From NCBI GenBank assembly GCA_946886075.1, contig CAMPHR010000005.1:60329-124328 (forward strand): a DNA stretch of 64,000 nucleotides. Direction: 5' to 3'. This DNA comes from an uncultured Novosphingobium sp. (lineage in GTDB: Bacteria > Pseudomonadota > Alphaproteobacteria > Sphingomonadales > Sphingomonadaceae). Below, in pieces: positions 47,496 through 56,716 of this stretch. The position numbers and the translations under genes were made by a program. Positions within the stretch are counted from its first letter, which is position 1. Every line of letters begins with the position of its first letter. The notes beneath the pieces were generated by a model, which did no database searches, had not been told where the DNA came from, and saw only the letters and a program-made list of their open reading frames with translations.

Positions 47496-48581
47496 TCACT
47501 TCGCTCCCAGGATGATGGTAGCATTGACGGTCGCGGCATCGGGAGGCGGGCTGTCTTTGGCCTGAAGGACGCGGTGCAGGGTGGGCGTGATCCCGAAGGC
47601 CCGCTTAGAACAATATCCGGGGAGCACCACCACATCCGTGCTGTTGATCGGTAGCGGGATCCAGGCGCCATCGACAAAAATCTCGGTTCGAAGATTGCAG
47701 CGCGAACCGCTCAGCGCCGAAAAATAGCGGGAGTCACAATGCGCCTTTGACAAGATCTCGAAACCTTCGGGGATTGCGGAAAGCTTGTCGAAGCGCCCCG
47801 CCAGATGATTGAGGCCCCTGACGCCTGGGCGCAGCGGGGCTATCTTGGAAAGCAAAGCCAAGGCGTCGCAGACACCGCGGCGGCCCAATGGCCCCTTCAT
47901 TTCCTCTCTTCGGCGATCCAGTTCATAACCGATGCGCGCCCAAGAGCCCAAGGAGTTGCGCGTCATCGCTGAAAGCAACTTCTGGCCGTCCGTACTGTCA
48001 TGGTAACGCAGGAATTGGACCACTGCCCGCATGCCGACAGGAAGTTCATCCATGTCAGGCGGAGCAAGCGCACGCATGATCTTTTGGGAAAAGTGCCAGC
48101 ACCTTTCCCGCATCTGCTGATCCAACTTCCACTCGCCATGCGGCGTTCGAAAGGCGGGTGGCGTGGCTATTAGCGTTTCGCCTTCCGACTCAATCTCCAT
48201 CTTGCGCGCGATGTAGGAATGTCGGCCGGGTTTGAAGAAATAGACATCCCCCAACGCTTCCGTCAGTTGCTCATGCGGAACCAGATTCTGTGCGAGGTCA
48301 TAGAGAGGCGCATGCCAAGGCATTTCTGCATCCTCGGCCCTCAGCGCCTCCCAAAGCGGCCTGATCCATTCATCGCCCTGAACCACAACGGCACGAGCGC
48401 CGTTATAAAATTGGCGTGCCAACGCCCCCGGGAACAGTCGCGAGGAATCCAGAAAAACAATTCCGGGAGTCGCGTGATGTATCACGCGGCCGGACACACG
48501 CCCTCTCTCACCTTTCCCCAGCAACGCACCCTCCCTGCCAGGACGCGATCGGCTAAGGCAGGATCGCGAAGCAGCGTACAT
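47496..48581 (-). CDS. Fe(II)-dependent oxygenase-like protein, IPNS/2OG superfamily, divergent
   Basis: A 361-residue protein (from ATG 48581). The C-terminal third looks like the isopenicillin N synthase/2-oxoglutarate oxygenase core: HCDSRYFSALSG with His281 and Asp283, then VDGAWIPLP, then LHRVL with His336, a complete metal triad. The Arg-x-Ser that normally holds 2-oxoglutarate about ten to twenty residues on is replaced (NAT near 353-355). The LRY segment before HxD is about 85 residues further off than usual, an inserted helical region. The first 28 residues are Arg/Gly-rich; GTG 48497 with GAGAGAGG upstream may be the true start. Substrate unknown. Confidence 0.6.
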   Translation of the reverse strand: MYAASRSCLSRSRPGREGALLGKGERGRVSGRVIHHATPGIVFLDSSRLFPGALARQFYNGARAVVVQGDEWIRPLWEALRAEDAEMPWHAPLYDLAQNLVPHEQLTEALGDVYFFKPGRHSYIARKMEIESEGETLIATPPAFRTPHGEWKLDQQMRERCWHFSQKIMRALAPPDMDELPVGMRAVVQFLRYHDSTDGQKLLSAMTRNSLGSWARIGYELDRRREEMKGPLGRRGVCDALALLSKIAPLRPGVRGLNHLAGRFDKLSAIPEGFEILSKAHCDSRYFSALSGSRCNLRTEIFVDGAWIPLPINSTDVVVLPGYCSKRAFGITPTLHRVLQAKDSPPPDAATVNATIILGAK

Positions 48582-48747
48582 GAGCGTCAACGCGCACAAA
48601 TCAAACTATGAAATTGGATATAAGACTGATTAGCCAGCCTTTCCTCCAAGGCATTAACCACATTGCGTAAATGCCAAGTTGCGCAAAAAAGGGCGGTCAA
48701 TCGCAGCCCAGGCCGCAACTTCACCAGCCGCCGTTCATTATTGCCTT

Positions 48748-48942
48748 ATGCCCTCCACGGCCATCCGCGCGTTCGATTATCACGCGGCCGAGCATCGGCT
48801 GAACATCCAGTTTGTCAGCGGAAGGCGCTACAGCTATTTCGATGTGCCGGAAAAGCTGGTTGCAGACATGACCAAAGCATCATCGAAAGGCAGCTTCTTC
48901 AACCAACACATCCGCGATCGTTATCGCTTCACTCGACAGTGA
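48748..48942 (+). CDS. KTSC domain protein
   Basis: A 64-residue protein that is one KTSC domain: AIRAFDYHAAEHRLNIQF, YSYFDVPEKLVADM and a closing KGSFFNQHIRDRYRFTR. KTSC modules occur alone and fused to lysyl-tRNA-synthetase-like proteins; their function is unclear. ATG 48748 gives the family length. Its last 14 bases overlap the end of glmS on the other strand. Confidence 0.85.
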   Translation: MPSTAIRAFDYHAAEHRLNIQFVSGRRYSYFDVPEKLVADMTKASSKGSFFNQHIRDRYRFTRQ

Positions 48943-50752
48943 CGGATTTCGCCAAATTCCTTGGCTGATCCACATCCGTCCCCTTCGCCACCGCCACATG
49001 ATAGGCGAGCAGCTGCACCGGCACGGCATAGACCATCGGCGCAATCAGCGGGTGGACCTTGGGCATGGTGATCGTCGCGATGCACCCCTCGCCCGCTGCC
49101 TGGACCCCGTCATAGTCTGACACCAGCACGACCTTGCCGCCCCGCGCCTGCACTTCCTGCATGTTGCTGACGGTCTTCTCGAACAGCGGACCGCTGGGAG
49201 CCAGCACGATCACCGGCACCTTGTCGTCGATCAGCGCGATCGGCCCATGCTTCATCTCGCCAGCGGCATAGCCTTCAGCATGGATATAGCTGATTTCCTT
49301 GAGCTTCAGCGCCCCTTCCAACGCCAGCGGATAATCCGGGCCACGGCCAAGATAGAGTACATCCCGCGCGCCCGCGATCAGGTGCGCCATGCCCTCGATC
49401 GACTCATCATAGGCAAGCGCGCCGTTGAGAGCGGCAGGGGCTTCAGCGAGGTGGCGGACGAGTTCCTTCTCCGCTTTTTCATCAAGTCGCCCTTTGGCCC
49501 GCGCCAGATTTGCAGCAAACGCTGCCAGAACTGCCAGCTGGCAGGTGAAGGCCTTCGTCGAGGCAACGCCGATTTCCGGGCCGGCATGGGTCGGCAGCAG
49601 CAGGTCGGCCTCGCGCGCCATGGTGCTGGTGGGCACGTTGACTACGGCGGCGATCTTCTGCCCTTCGCTCCGCGCATGGCGCAGCGCCGCCAGCGTATCG
49701 GCAGTCTCGCCAGACTGGCTGATGACGATCATCAGCCCGCCATCCTCCATCACTGGCGCGCGGTAGCGGAACTCGCTTGCCACATCGATGTCGACGGGGA
49801 CGCGGGCGAATTGCTCCACCCAATATTTGGCGACCATCCCGGCATAATAGCTGGTGCCGCACGCGACGATGGTGACGCGGCGGATCGCGCCGAGGTCAAA
49901 GTCGGGGATAGGAAGGGAAACCCGGTCTTCCATCCGCTGAAGGTATGACTTCAGCGTCTGCGCGACGACGACCGGCTGCTCGTAAATCTCCTTGAGCATA
50001 TAATGGCGGTGATTGCCCTTGGAGATCAGCTCTCCAGTCACGCCGGAAATGGTGATCGGCCGCTCGACGGGATTATTGTCCTTGTCGAAAATCTCCGCGC
50101 CCTCGGCGGTGATGACGACCCAATCGCCCTCCTCCAGATAGGCAATGCGCTGCGTCAGCGGCGCCAGCGCCAGTGCGTCGGAACCCAGATAGGTCTCGCC
50201 TTCGCCATAGCCGACGACCAGCGGGGACCCAAGCCGCGCACCGATCAGCATGCCGGGATGGCTGCGGAACAAGATCGCCAGCGCAAAGGCACCATGCAGG
50301 CGGGGCAGCACTTGGGCCACCGCGTCCTTCGGCGAAGCGCCCTGCTCCACCAGCTCGCTCACCAGATGCGCGACCACTTCAGTATCCGTTTCGCTATCGA
50401 AACGACGTCCCCGGCTGGTCAGTTCCTCCCGAAGCGGCTTGAAATTCTCGATGATCCCATTGTGCACCAGCGCCACTTCCCTGGTAGCATGCGGATGCGC
50501 ATTGCTCGTCGTCGGCGCCCCATGCGTCGCCCAGCGGGTATGCGCGATCCCGGTCGTTCCCGGCAGCGGATTATTCGCTAATTCCTTCACCAGATTGGCA
50601 AGCTTCCCCTCGGCCCGCCGCCGTTCGATCGCGCCCTCGTAAACGGTCGCCACCCCGGCGCTGTCATAGCCGCGATATTCCAGGCGCCTCAGCCCTTCGA
50701 CCAGCCGCTCCGCCACATCGTCCTTACCGATGATACCAATGATACCGCACAT
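48929..50752 (-). CDS. glmS: Glutamine-fructose-6-phosphate aminotransferase
   Basis: A 607-residue amidotransferase making glucosamine 6-phosphate. Cys2 in MCGIIG is the glutaminase nucleophile; two SIS domains follow (ISQSGETADTLAAL is one sugar-phosphate site), and the C terminus PRNLAKSVTVE holds the catalytic Lys. It feeds UDP-GlcNAc synthesis with GlmU upstream in the same direction. Confidence 0.98.
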   Translation of the reverse strand: MCGIIGIIGKDDVAERLVEGLRRLEYRGYDSAGVATVYEGAIERRRAEGKLANLVKELANNPLPGTTGIAHTRWATHGAPTTSNAHPHATREVALVHNGIIENFKPLREELTSRGRRFDSETDTEVVAHLVSELVEQGASPKDAVAQVLPRLHGAFALAILFRSHPGMLIGARLGSPLVVGYGEGETYLGSDALALAPLTQRIAYLEEGDWVVITAEGAEIFDKDNNPVERPITISGVTGELISKGNHRHYMLKEIYEQPVVVAQTLKSYLQRMEDRVSLPIPDFDLGAIRRVTIVACGTSYYAGMVAKYWVEQFARVPVDIDVASEFRYRAPVMEDGGLMIVISQSGETADTLAALRHARSEGQKIAAVVNVPTSTMAREADLLLPTHAGPEIGVASTKAFTCQLAVLAAFAANLARAKGRLDEKAEKELVRHLAEAPAALNGALAYDESIEGMAHLIAGARDVLYLGRGPDYPLALEGALKLKEISYIHAEGYAAGEMKHGPIALIDDKVPVIVLAPSGPLFEKTVSNMQEVQARGGKVVLVSDYDGVQAAGEGCIATITMPKVHPLIAPMVYAVPVQLLAYHVAVAKGTDVDQPRNLAKSVTVE

Positions 50753-50844
50753 GAATCCTGAGCCCCAAAGCTATGCGAAGAAACGGCTGGTCCTGCCTCG
50801 CGCCACCTATGCCATGATCGGGATGGCCGCGACAGGGTAGAGAG

Positions 50845-51702
50845 TCATTGTGGACGAATTGTAACCAGCCATATATCGGGTGGCGAGAGCAACCTGATCG
50901 GAAGGCCGCTGGTCCCGATTCCCGCCGACACGATCATGGCCTTCGCGCCCTCTCGAAACGAACCGCAAGCATAGCGGGTGCCATAGCGCGACGGCACATA
51001 AACGATCCCGGCGATAGGAAACGCCACTTGGCCGCAATGGGTGTGCCCGGTCAAAGCCAGAAGCGGCCTGTCAGGCAGCGCGGGGAAGACATCCGGACCG
51101 TGCGACAGAAGCACCTGCGCTCCGCCCAGACCCGTCATTTGCTGAGCGACGCGATCAATATCCGGCCGGTCGGTGTAGATGTCGCGCAGCCCTCCTATCA
51201 CCAACGGTCCCCGACGCACGGCCTGGTCGGAGAGCAGTGTTACGCCAATACGCTGAAACAGCGCGCGCCACTGGCTCCGGCCGATCATGGCATGGCGGCG
51301 CGAGTCGTGATTGCCCAGGACCGCGACCACCCCCATCCGCGCACGAAGGCCTGCAAAGGCCGCAATGCTCGCCGCCGGGCCGTAGACTGCGCCGCCCTTG
51401 TGATCGCCGATATAATCTCCGCCCAGGAGCACAAGGTCAGGTTTCAGGCCATTCACCTGTCGCACTATCCGGGCCATTCTTTCCGGGCCGTTGTCCGGTC
51501 CCGACAGATGGGTATCGGTGAGCAAAGCAATGGTCACAGGCTTACGAGGCGCATCCTTGGGAAAGGGCAGCGCGATTTCCATCCGCCTCACGACAGGCAT
51601 CGCCCGAGCATTGTTGAAAAGCCAAAGGCAGGCTCCGGAAGCAATCAGGACAAACAGCAGCAGCGCCCTCAAGCACCCCCGGCGGCGGGAACGAGATTTC
51701 AC
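50845..51702 (-). CDS. Membrane-anchored metallophosphoesterase
   Basis: A 285-residue calcineurin-like phosphoesterase, YkuE/YaeI type. One N-terminal membrane helix (about 9-27) precedes the motifs LLTDTHLSGP, LLGGDYIGDH, VLGNHDSRRH, LLSHGPD and TGHTHCGQV, which supply the two-metal site. It sits between glmU and glmS; its start overlaps the glmU stop by four bases, so it is translated with glmU. A role in lipid or cell-wall precursor dephosphorylation is inferred from context only. Confidence 0.9.
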   Translation of the reverse strand: MKSRSRRRGCLRALLLFVLIASGACLWLFNNARAMPVVRRMEIALPFPKDAPRKPVTIALLTDTHLSGPDNGPERMARIVRQVNGLKPDLVLLGGDYIGDHKGGAVYGPAASIAAFAGLRARMGVVAVLGNHDSRRHAMIGRSQWRALFQRIGVTLLSDQAVRRGPLVIGGLRDIYTDRPDIDRVAQQMTGLGGAQVLLSHGPDVFPALPDRPLLALTGHTHCGQVAFPIAGIVYVPSRYGTRYACGSFREGAKAMIVSAGIGTSGLPIRLLSPPDIWLVTIRPQ

Positions 51703-53048
51703 TTGGCTGCTTTACGCGCCTGCATCCCGGTGCGGAACCGCGCGGCCCAGCCGGACTTGCCCTCCTGCGCGGGACGGACGAGGCAGAGCGCGTCCGCCTC
51801 GACATCCTTCGTCACCACGCTTCCTGCGCCCACGATCGCGCCTGCGCCAATCTTCACCGGCGCCACCAGCGCGCTGTTCGATCCAATGAAGGCGCCTGCG
51901 CCGATCTCTGTCCGATATTTGAAGAAGCCGTCATAATTGCAGGTGATCGTGCCTGCCCCGATGTTGGCGCCCGCTCCGATGCTGGCATCGCCGATATAGG
52001 ACAGGTGATTGACCTTTGCGCCTTCGCTGATTTCAGCCTTCTTGATTTCGACAAAGTTGCCGATTTTCGCCTGTGCCCCGATGTTGGCGCCAGGGCGCAG
52101 TCGCGCATAGGGGCCGACCTCTGCACCCTTGCCGACGCTTGCCCCTTCAAGATGGGAGAAGGCCCGGATCACGACATCATCGGCCACCGTCACGCCGGGT
52201 CCGAACACGACATTGGGCTCGATCACGACATCGCGTCCGACTTGCGTGTCATGGGCGAAGAAGACAGTTTCCGGCGCGATCAGCGTCACGCCATCTCGCA
52301 TCGCCTCGCTGCGCCGCCTGTCCTGCCAGGCGGCCTCAATCACCGCCTGTTCCTGACGGCTGTTCACCCCAGCCACTTCCCAGGCCTCTGTTTCGATAAC
52401 CGCGCTCTGTGCACCGGGCAGCATGACGATGTCGGGCAGATAATATTCCCCTGCGGCATTGTCGTTGCCGATCTTGTTCAGCAGGACGAAGAGATCAGTC
52501 GAGCGCACCGCCATAAGGCCGGAGTTGCACAGCGTCACCGCCCGCTCACCGGCATCGGCGTCTTTATACTCCACCATCTTGGCGATGATGCCGTTCCCAT
52601 CGGTGATGATCCGCCCATAGGCACCCGCATCTTCGGGCCGGAACCCCAGGACCACCGCGCGCAGTTCATCACCCAGGTTCAGCCGGTCGAGCATGGCCCG
52701 CATGGTCTCTGCCCGCACCAGCGGCACATCGCCGTAGAGGATCAAAATGTCGCCCGCGAACCCGGCAAGCGCGTCATGCGCCTGCGCGACGGCATGCCCT
52801 GTCCCCAGTTGCTGCTGCTGAACAGCGATGACCGCGCCCGTTCCGCCGACCGCCGCCTCCACCTGTTCGCGGCCTGCGCCGACAACCACAACCTGGCGCT
52901 CGGGCCTCAGTTCAGCAATGCTTGCCAACAGGTGCAGCAGCATCGGCCTGCCCGCGACCGGGTGCAGCACCTTGTGCTTTGCGGACTTCATGCGCGTGCC
53001 CTGCCCAGCGGCAAGGATGATAACGGCGAGTGGGCGGGTGGCGGTCAC
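51699..53048 (-). CDS. glmU: Bifunctional GlcNAc-1-phosphate uridyltransferase / GlcN-1-phosphate acetyltransferase
   Basis: A 449-residue enzyme giving UDP-GlcNAc for peptidoglycan. The N-terminal uridyltransferase starts VIILAAGQGTRMKSAKHKVLHP; from about residue 250 comes a left-handed beta-helix of hexapeptide repeats (SIGAGANIGAGTITCNYDGF in the acetyltransferase site). Divergent from gph; about 100 bases between starts. Confidence 0.97.
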   Translation of the reverse strand: MTATRPLAVIILAAGQGTRMKSAKHKVLHPVAGRPMLLHLLASIAELRPERQVVVVGAGREQVEAAVGGTGAVIAVQQQQLGTGHAVAQAHDALAGFAGDILILYGDVPLVRAETMRAMLDRLNLGDELRAVVLGFRPEDAGAYGRIITDGNGIIAKMVEYKDADAGERAVTLCNSGLMAVRSTDLFVLLNKIGNDNAAGEYYLPDIVMLPGAQSAVIETEAWEVAGVNSRQEQAVIEAAWQDRRRSEAMRDGVTLIAPETVFFAHDTQVGRDVVIEPNVVFGPGVTVADDVVIRAFSHLEGASVGKGAEVGPYARLRPGANIGAQAKIGNFVEIKKAEISEGAKVNHLSYIGDASIGAGANIGAGTITCNYDGFFKYRTEIGAGAFIGSNSALVAPVKIGAGAIVGAGSVVTKDVEADALCLVRPAQEGKSGWAARFRTGMQARKAAK

Positions 53049-53147
53049 GGCGGAACGCGTCCTCTTTTGCAGGAAGGTCTATGAATCTCATCGCTCTCTG
53101 CCACGTTTGCCTTGCCTTTGCCACCGCAGAGGCTCCATGAGCCGCCG

Positions 53148-53816
53148 ATGACCAGCATAGCTTTCGATATTGTCGGCTTCGATCTAGACGGCACCCTGCT
53201 CGACACCAGCGGTGACCTTGCCGCAGCGGTCAACTACGCGATCGCGACCGATGGGCGTCCACCCTTTGCCGTCGATGCGATCCGGCCTTTCGTCGGAAAA
53301 GGGGCGAAGGTGATGCTGGAACGCGCGCTGTCAGCTTCAGGCGGCTACGACGAAGCCTTGCTGGCGCGCATGCTGCCGGTGTTGCTCGATTATTATGAGC
53401 AGAATCTGGCGATCCACTCCGTGCCTTATCCCGGGCTGATGGCCGCGATGGACGCGCTGGAAGAGGCGGGCTTGAAGCTGGCGATCTGCACCAACAAGGC
53501 GGAACGCTTCACCATCCCCCTGCTCCACCAGATCGGCCTGTCCGAACGCTTTGCCAGTGTCGTGGGCGGCGATACGATCGGCGTTGCCAAGCCTGACCCT
53601 GCGCCCATCCAGGAGATGATCAAGCGTGCGGGCGGCGGCCGGACCATCTTTCTGGGCGACACGATCAATGACATCGCAGGTGCCAAGAACGCTGGCATCC
53701 CGAGCGTTGCTGTCAGCTTCGGCTTCCTGGACGGTCCAATTGAAGCATTGGGCGCGGATGCGATCATCGATCATTTCGACGAGCTGCTGCCACTCCTTCA
53801 GAACTGGCAGGACTGA
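53148..53816 (+). CDS. gph: Phosphoglycolate phosphatase, HAD family
   Basis: A 222-residue HAD hydrolase. Motif I is GFDLDGTLLDT with the nucleophile Asp, motif II is AICTNKA, motif III includes the Lys in VAKPDPAP, and motif IV is FLGDTINDIAGAKNAG. The best fit is Gph, which clears 2-phosphoglycolate from DNA repair or oxygenation; HAD substrate range is broad, so exact substrate is less sure. ATG 53148 is family-like. Confidence 0.88.
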   Translation: MTSIAFDIVGFDLDGTLLDTSGDLAAAVNYAIATDGRPPFAVDAIRPFVGKGAKVMLERALSASGGYDEALLARMLPVLLDYYEQNLAIHSVPYPGLMAAMDALEEAGLKLAICTNKAERFTIPLLHQIGLSERFASVVGGDTIGVAKPDPAPIQEMIKRAGGGRTIFLGDTINDIAGAKNAGIPSVAVSFGFLDGPIEALGADAIIDHFDELLPLLQNWQD

Positions 53817-53864
53817 CCGTCAAGCTTTTCCTGTTGAGTCACGTCTTGGCAGGCCGAACGTAAG

Positions 53865-53890
53865 AAAAAAGGGCCGCACGGTGGCGGCCC
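53865..53890 (-). terminator. Terminator of the mdh-suc-lpd operon
   Basis: On the minus strand GGGCCGC / GCGGCCC, seven pairs with a six-base loop, is followed by TTTTTT. It starts 30 bases after the lpd stop and lies between it and the convergent gph. Confidence 0.88.
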
Positions 53891-53919
53891 CTTCTCTAAC
53901 TTGGCTCAGGCGATGCTGA

Positions 53920-55320
53920 TCACATGTGGATCGGCTTGCCCGTCACCGCCATCGCCGCTTCCTTGATCGCTTCGCTATGCGTCGGATGGGCGTGGCAGGT
54001 ATAGGCGATGTCCTCGCTCGAAGCGCCGAACTCCATGGCCTGTGCCGCCTGAGCGATCATCGTTCCAGCGACGGTCGCAATGATCCAAACGCCAAGCACG
54101 CGATCGGTCTCGGCATCGGCGATCACCTTCACAAAGCCATCGGGCTCATGATTGGTCTTGGCGCGGCTGTTGGCCAGCATCGGGAACTTGCCGACCTTGA
54201 TCCCGCCGCGTTCCTTGGCGGCTTCCTCGGTCAAGCCAACGCCTGCGATCTCGGGCTTGGTATAGACGACGGACGGGATGACCGCATGGTTCACGATACC
54301 GGTCAGGCCCGCGATATTCTCGGCAACGGCAATGCCCTCGTCCTCAGCCTTGTGCGCCAGCATCGGGCCGGGGATAACGTCACCGATCGCCCAAACACCG
54401 GGCACCTTGGTCGCGAAGTCATGATCGGTTTCGATCTGCCCGCGCGCGTTGAGTTCCAAGCCGATCTTATCGAGACCCAGCCCGTCCGTATTGGGACGAC
54501 GACCGATCGATACCAGAACAACATCGGCGTCGATCGTTTCAGAAGCCCCGCCCGCAGCAGGCTCGACCGTCAGGCGGACGCCCTTCTTGTGAGCCTCAGC
54601 GCCGGTGACCTTGGTGCCGAGCTTATATTCGAAGCCCTGCTTCTTGAAGATCTTGTTCGCTTCCTTGCGAACTTCGCCGTCCATGCCCGGCAGGATCTGG
54701 TCGAGAAATTCGACGACTGTCACCTTCGATCCCAGGCGGCGCCACACCGAACCAAGCTCCAGCCCGATCACACCTCCACCGACGACGACCATATGATCCG
54801 GCACCTTGTCCAGTTCCAGAGCGCCCGTGGAATCGACGATCACGCCCTTGTCATTATCGACCTCAACGCCCGGCAGCGGCGTCACGGAGGAACCGGTTGC
54901 AATGACGATATTCTTCGCCGTTACCGTCTGACCGCTGACCTCGACCGTGTTGGCGCCAGTGAAGCTCGCCCGGCCTTTCAGCCAATCGACCTTGTTCTTC
55001 TTGAACAGGAACTCGATGCCACCCGTCAGGCCCTTCACGGCATCCTTGCGCTGGCCCTGCATCGTGTCGAGATCGAGGCTCATCTTGTCGATCTTGACGC
55101 CCAGCTTCGCGAGCGCCCCCCCAGCGGCTTCTTCATATAGTTCCGACGCGTGGAGCAACGCCTTGGACGGAATGCAGCCGACGTTCAGGCACGTCCCGCC
55201 CAGCGTCTCACGGCTCTCTGCGCAGGCGGTCTTGAGGCCAAGCTGCGCTGCGCGGATCGCAGCGACATAGCCACCCGGACCCGCGCCGATCACCAGGACG
55301 TCATAATCGAAGTCTGCCAT
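53920..55320 (-). CDS. lpdA: Dihydrolipoyl dehydrogenase
   Basis: A 466-residue flavoprotein disulphide reductase (E3) that reoxidises lipoyl groups. FAD motif VIGAGPGGYVAAIRAA, redox pair in GGTCLNVGCIPSK, NAD-binding GGGVIGLELGSVW and the C-terminal CHAHPTHSEAIKEA with catalytic His/Glu are all visible. It is last of mdh-sucD-sucA-sucB-lpd and separated from sucB by a repeat element. Confidence 0.97.
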   Translation of the reverse strand: MADFDYDVLVIGAGPGGYVAAIRAAQLGLKTACAESRETLGGTCLNVGCIPSKALLHASELYEEAAGGALAKLGVKIDKMSLDLDTMQGQRKDAVKGLTGGIEFLFKKNKVDWLKGRASFTGANTVEVSGQTVTAKNIVIATGSSVTPLPGVEVDNDKGVIVDSTGALELDKVPDHMVVVGGGVIGLELGSVWRRLGSKVTVVEFLDQILPGMDGEVRKEANKIFKKQGFEYKLGTKVTGAEAHKKGVRLTVEPAAGGASETIDADVVLVSIGRRPNTDGLGLDKIGLELNARGQIETDHDFATKVPGVWAIGDVIPGPMLAHKAEDEGIAVAENIAGLTGIVNHAVIPSVVYTKPEIAGVGLTEEAAKERGGIKVGKFPMLANSRAKTNHEPDGFVKVIADAETDRVLGVWIIATVAGTMIAQAAQAMEFGASSEDIAYTCHAHPTHSEAIKEAAMAVTGKPIHM

Positions 55321-55330
55321 CTCAATCTCC

Positions 55331-55439
55331 GTTCGCCCTTGTGCCGAGCCGCTTGTCTCGTCCCAACCTGTCGAAGGGCATTACTTCTTCTTTCGTCCTG
55401 TAGAAAGGACAGGGCTTCAACAGGCTCAGCCCGAACGGG
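55331..55439. repeat. Palindromic intergenic repeat between sucB and lpdA
   Basis: The ends GTTCGCCCTTGTGCCGAGC and GGCTTCAACAGGCTCAGCCCGAAC are imperfect inverse copies, with TGTCGAAGGGC inside and a small GTCCT/AGGAC hairpin in the centre. This CCCTTCGACA...CTCAG...GAACGG type of repeat is scattered in many sphingomonad and related genomes. It interrupts the operon without a gene. Confidence 0.7.
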
Positions 55440-55454
55440 ATGATAGGGAGATCG

Positions 55455-56708
55455 TTAAAGATCGATCAGCAGTCGGGTCGGGTCCTCGATCGCGTTCTTC
55501 ACCGCGACAAGGAACGTCACCGCTTCACGCCCGTCGATCAGGCGATGATCGTAGCTGAGCGCCAGATACATCATTGGGCGGATTACGATCTGCCCGTCGC
55601 GCACGACCGGGCGGTCTTCGATCCGGTGGAGGCCGAGCACTGCCGACTGAGGCGGGTTGATGATCGGGCTCGACAGCAGCGATCCGAACACGCCGCCATT
55701 GGAGATGGTGAAGGTGCCGCCCTTCATATCGTCCATGGTCAGCGTGCCTTCCTTGGCCTTCTTGCCAAAGCCGCCGATCGTCTTTTCGATATCGGCAACG
55801 CTCAAGGACTCCGCATTCCGGATCACCGGCACGACCAAGCCATTCGGAGCCGAGACCGCAACCGAGATATCGGCGAAGTCATTGTAGACGATCTCGTCGC
55901 CTTCGATCTGTGCGTTGACGCCCGGAATGTCGCGGAGCGCCATGCAGACGGCCTTGGTAAAGAAGCCCATGAAGCCCAAGCGGACGCCATGCTTCTTCTC
56001 GAACAGGTCCTTATACTTGGCGCGCGCCTCAATAACGTTGGTCATGTCGACGTCATTGTAGGTGGTGAGGAGCGCAGCGGTGTTTTGCGCTTCCTTCAGA
56101 CGCTTGGCGACAGTCTGCCGCAGGCGCGTCATCTTGACGCGTTCCTGGCGGCGGCTGGGACCAGCGGCGGGCACGTCAGCAGCAGGCGCGGCGGCGGGAG
56201 CCGGAGCCGTCGCCTTCGCAGTGCCTGCGGCCACGGCGGCCATGACGTCGTCCTTGGTCAGGCGACCGTCCTTGCCGGTGCCCTTGATCTTGCTCGGGTC
56301 GAGCCCATGCTCCAGCACCAGGCGGCGAACGGCAGGAGACAGCGTCAGATTGCCGCCCTCTTCTTCATCCGCCGGAGCCGAAGCGGCAGGCGCGGGCGTC
56401 GCTGCCTCTGCCTTGGCAGCAGGCGCTGGAGCCGGTGAGGCCGAAGGCGCCGGTGCTGCTGCGGCCGCTGCACCCTCATTGATCATCGCTAGCAGCGCGC
56501 CGACATTCACCGTGTCGCCTTCCTTGGCGATGATGTCGCCCAGGGTTCCGCCAACCGGCGCAGGCACGTCCACTGCGACCTTGTCGGTTTCCAGGCTGAC
56601 GATCGGCTCGTCGGCTTTCACCGCGTCTCCAGGCTTCTTAAGCCACTGGCCAACGGTCGCTTCGGTAACGGATTCGCCCAGCGTGGGGACTTTGACTTCA
56701 GTTGGCAT
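55455..56708 (-). CDS. sucB: 2-oxoglutarate dehydrogenase E2, dihydrolipoyl succinyltransferase
   Basis: A 417-residue E2. The N-terminal lipoyl domain carries the target lysine in [12 protein letters not shown]; a long Ala/Pro linker leads to a peripheral-subunit binding domain ([14 protein letters not shown]) and the catalytic domain, whose [12 protein letters not shown] includes the active His and Asp. It passes succinyl groups from SucA to CoA. Confidence 0.97.
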   Translation of the reverse strand: MPTEVKVPTLGESVTEATVGQWLKKPGDAVKADEPIVSLETDKVAVDVPAPVGGTLGDIIAKEGDTVNVGALLAMINEGAAAAAAPAPSASPAPAPAAKAEAATPAPAASAPADEEEGGNLTLSPAVRRLVLEHGLDPSKIKGTGKDGRLTKDDVMAAVAAGTAKATAPAPAAAPAADVPAAGPSRRQERVKMTRLRQTVAKRLKEAQNTAALLTTYNDVDMTNVIEARAKYKDLFEKKHGVRLGFMGFFTKAVCMALRDIPGVNAQIEGDEIVYNDFADISVAVSAPNGLVVPVIRNAESLSVADIEKTIGGFGKKAKEGTLTMDDMKGGTFTISNGGVFGSLLSSPIINPPQSAVLGLHRIEDRPVVRDGQIVIRPMMYLALSYDHRLIDGREAVTFLVAVKNAIEDPTRLLIDL

Positions 56709-56716
56709 GAGCTGTG

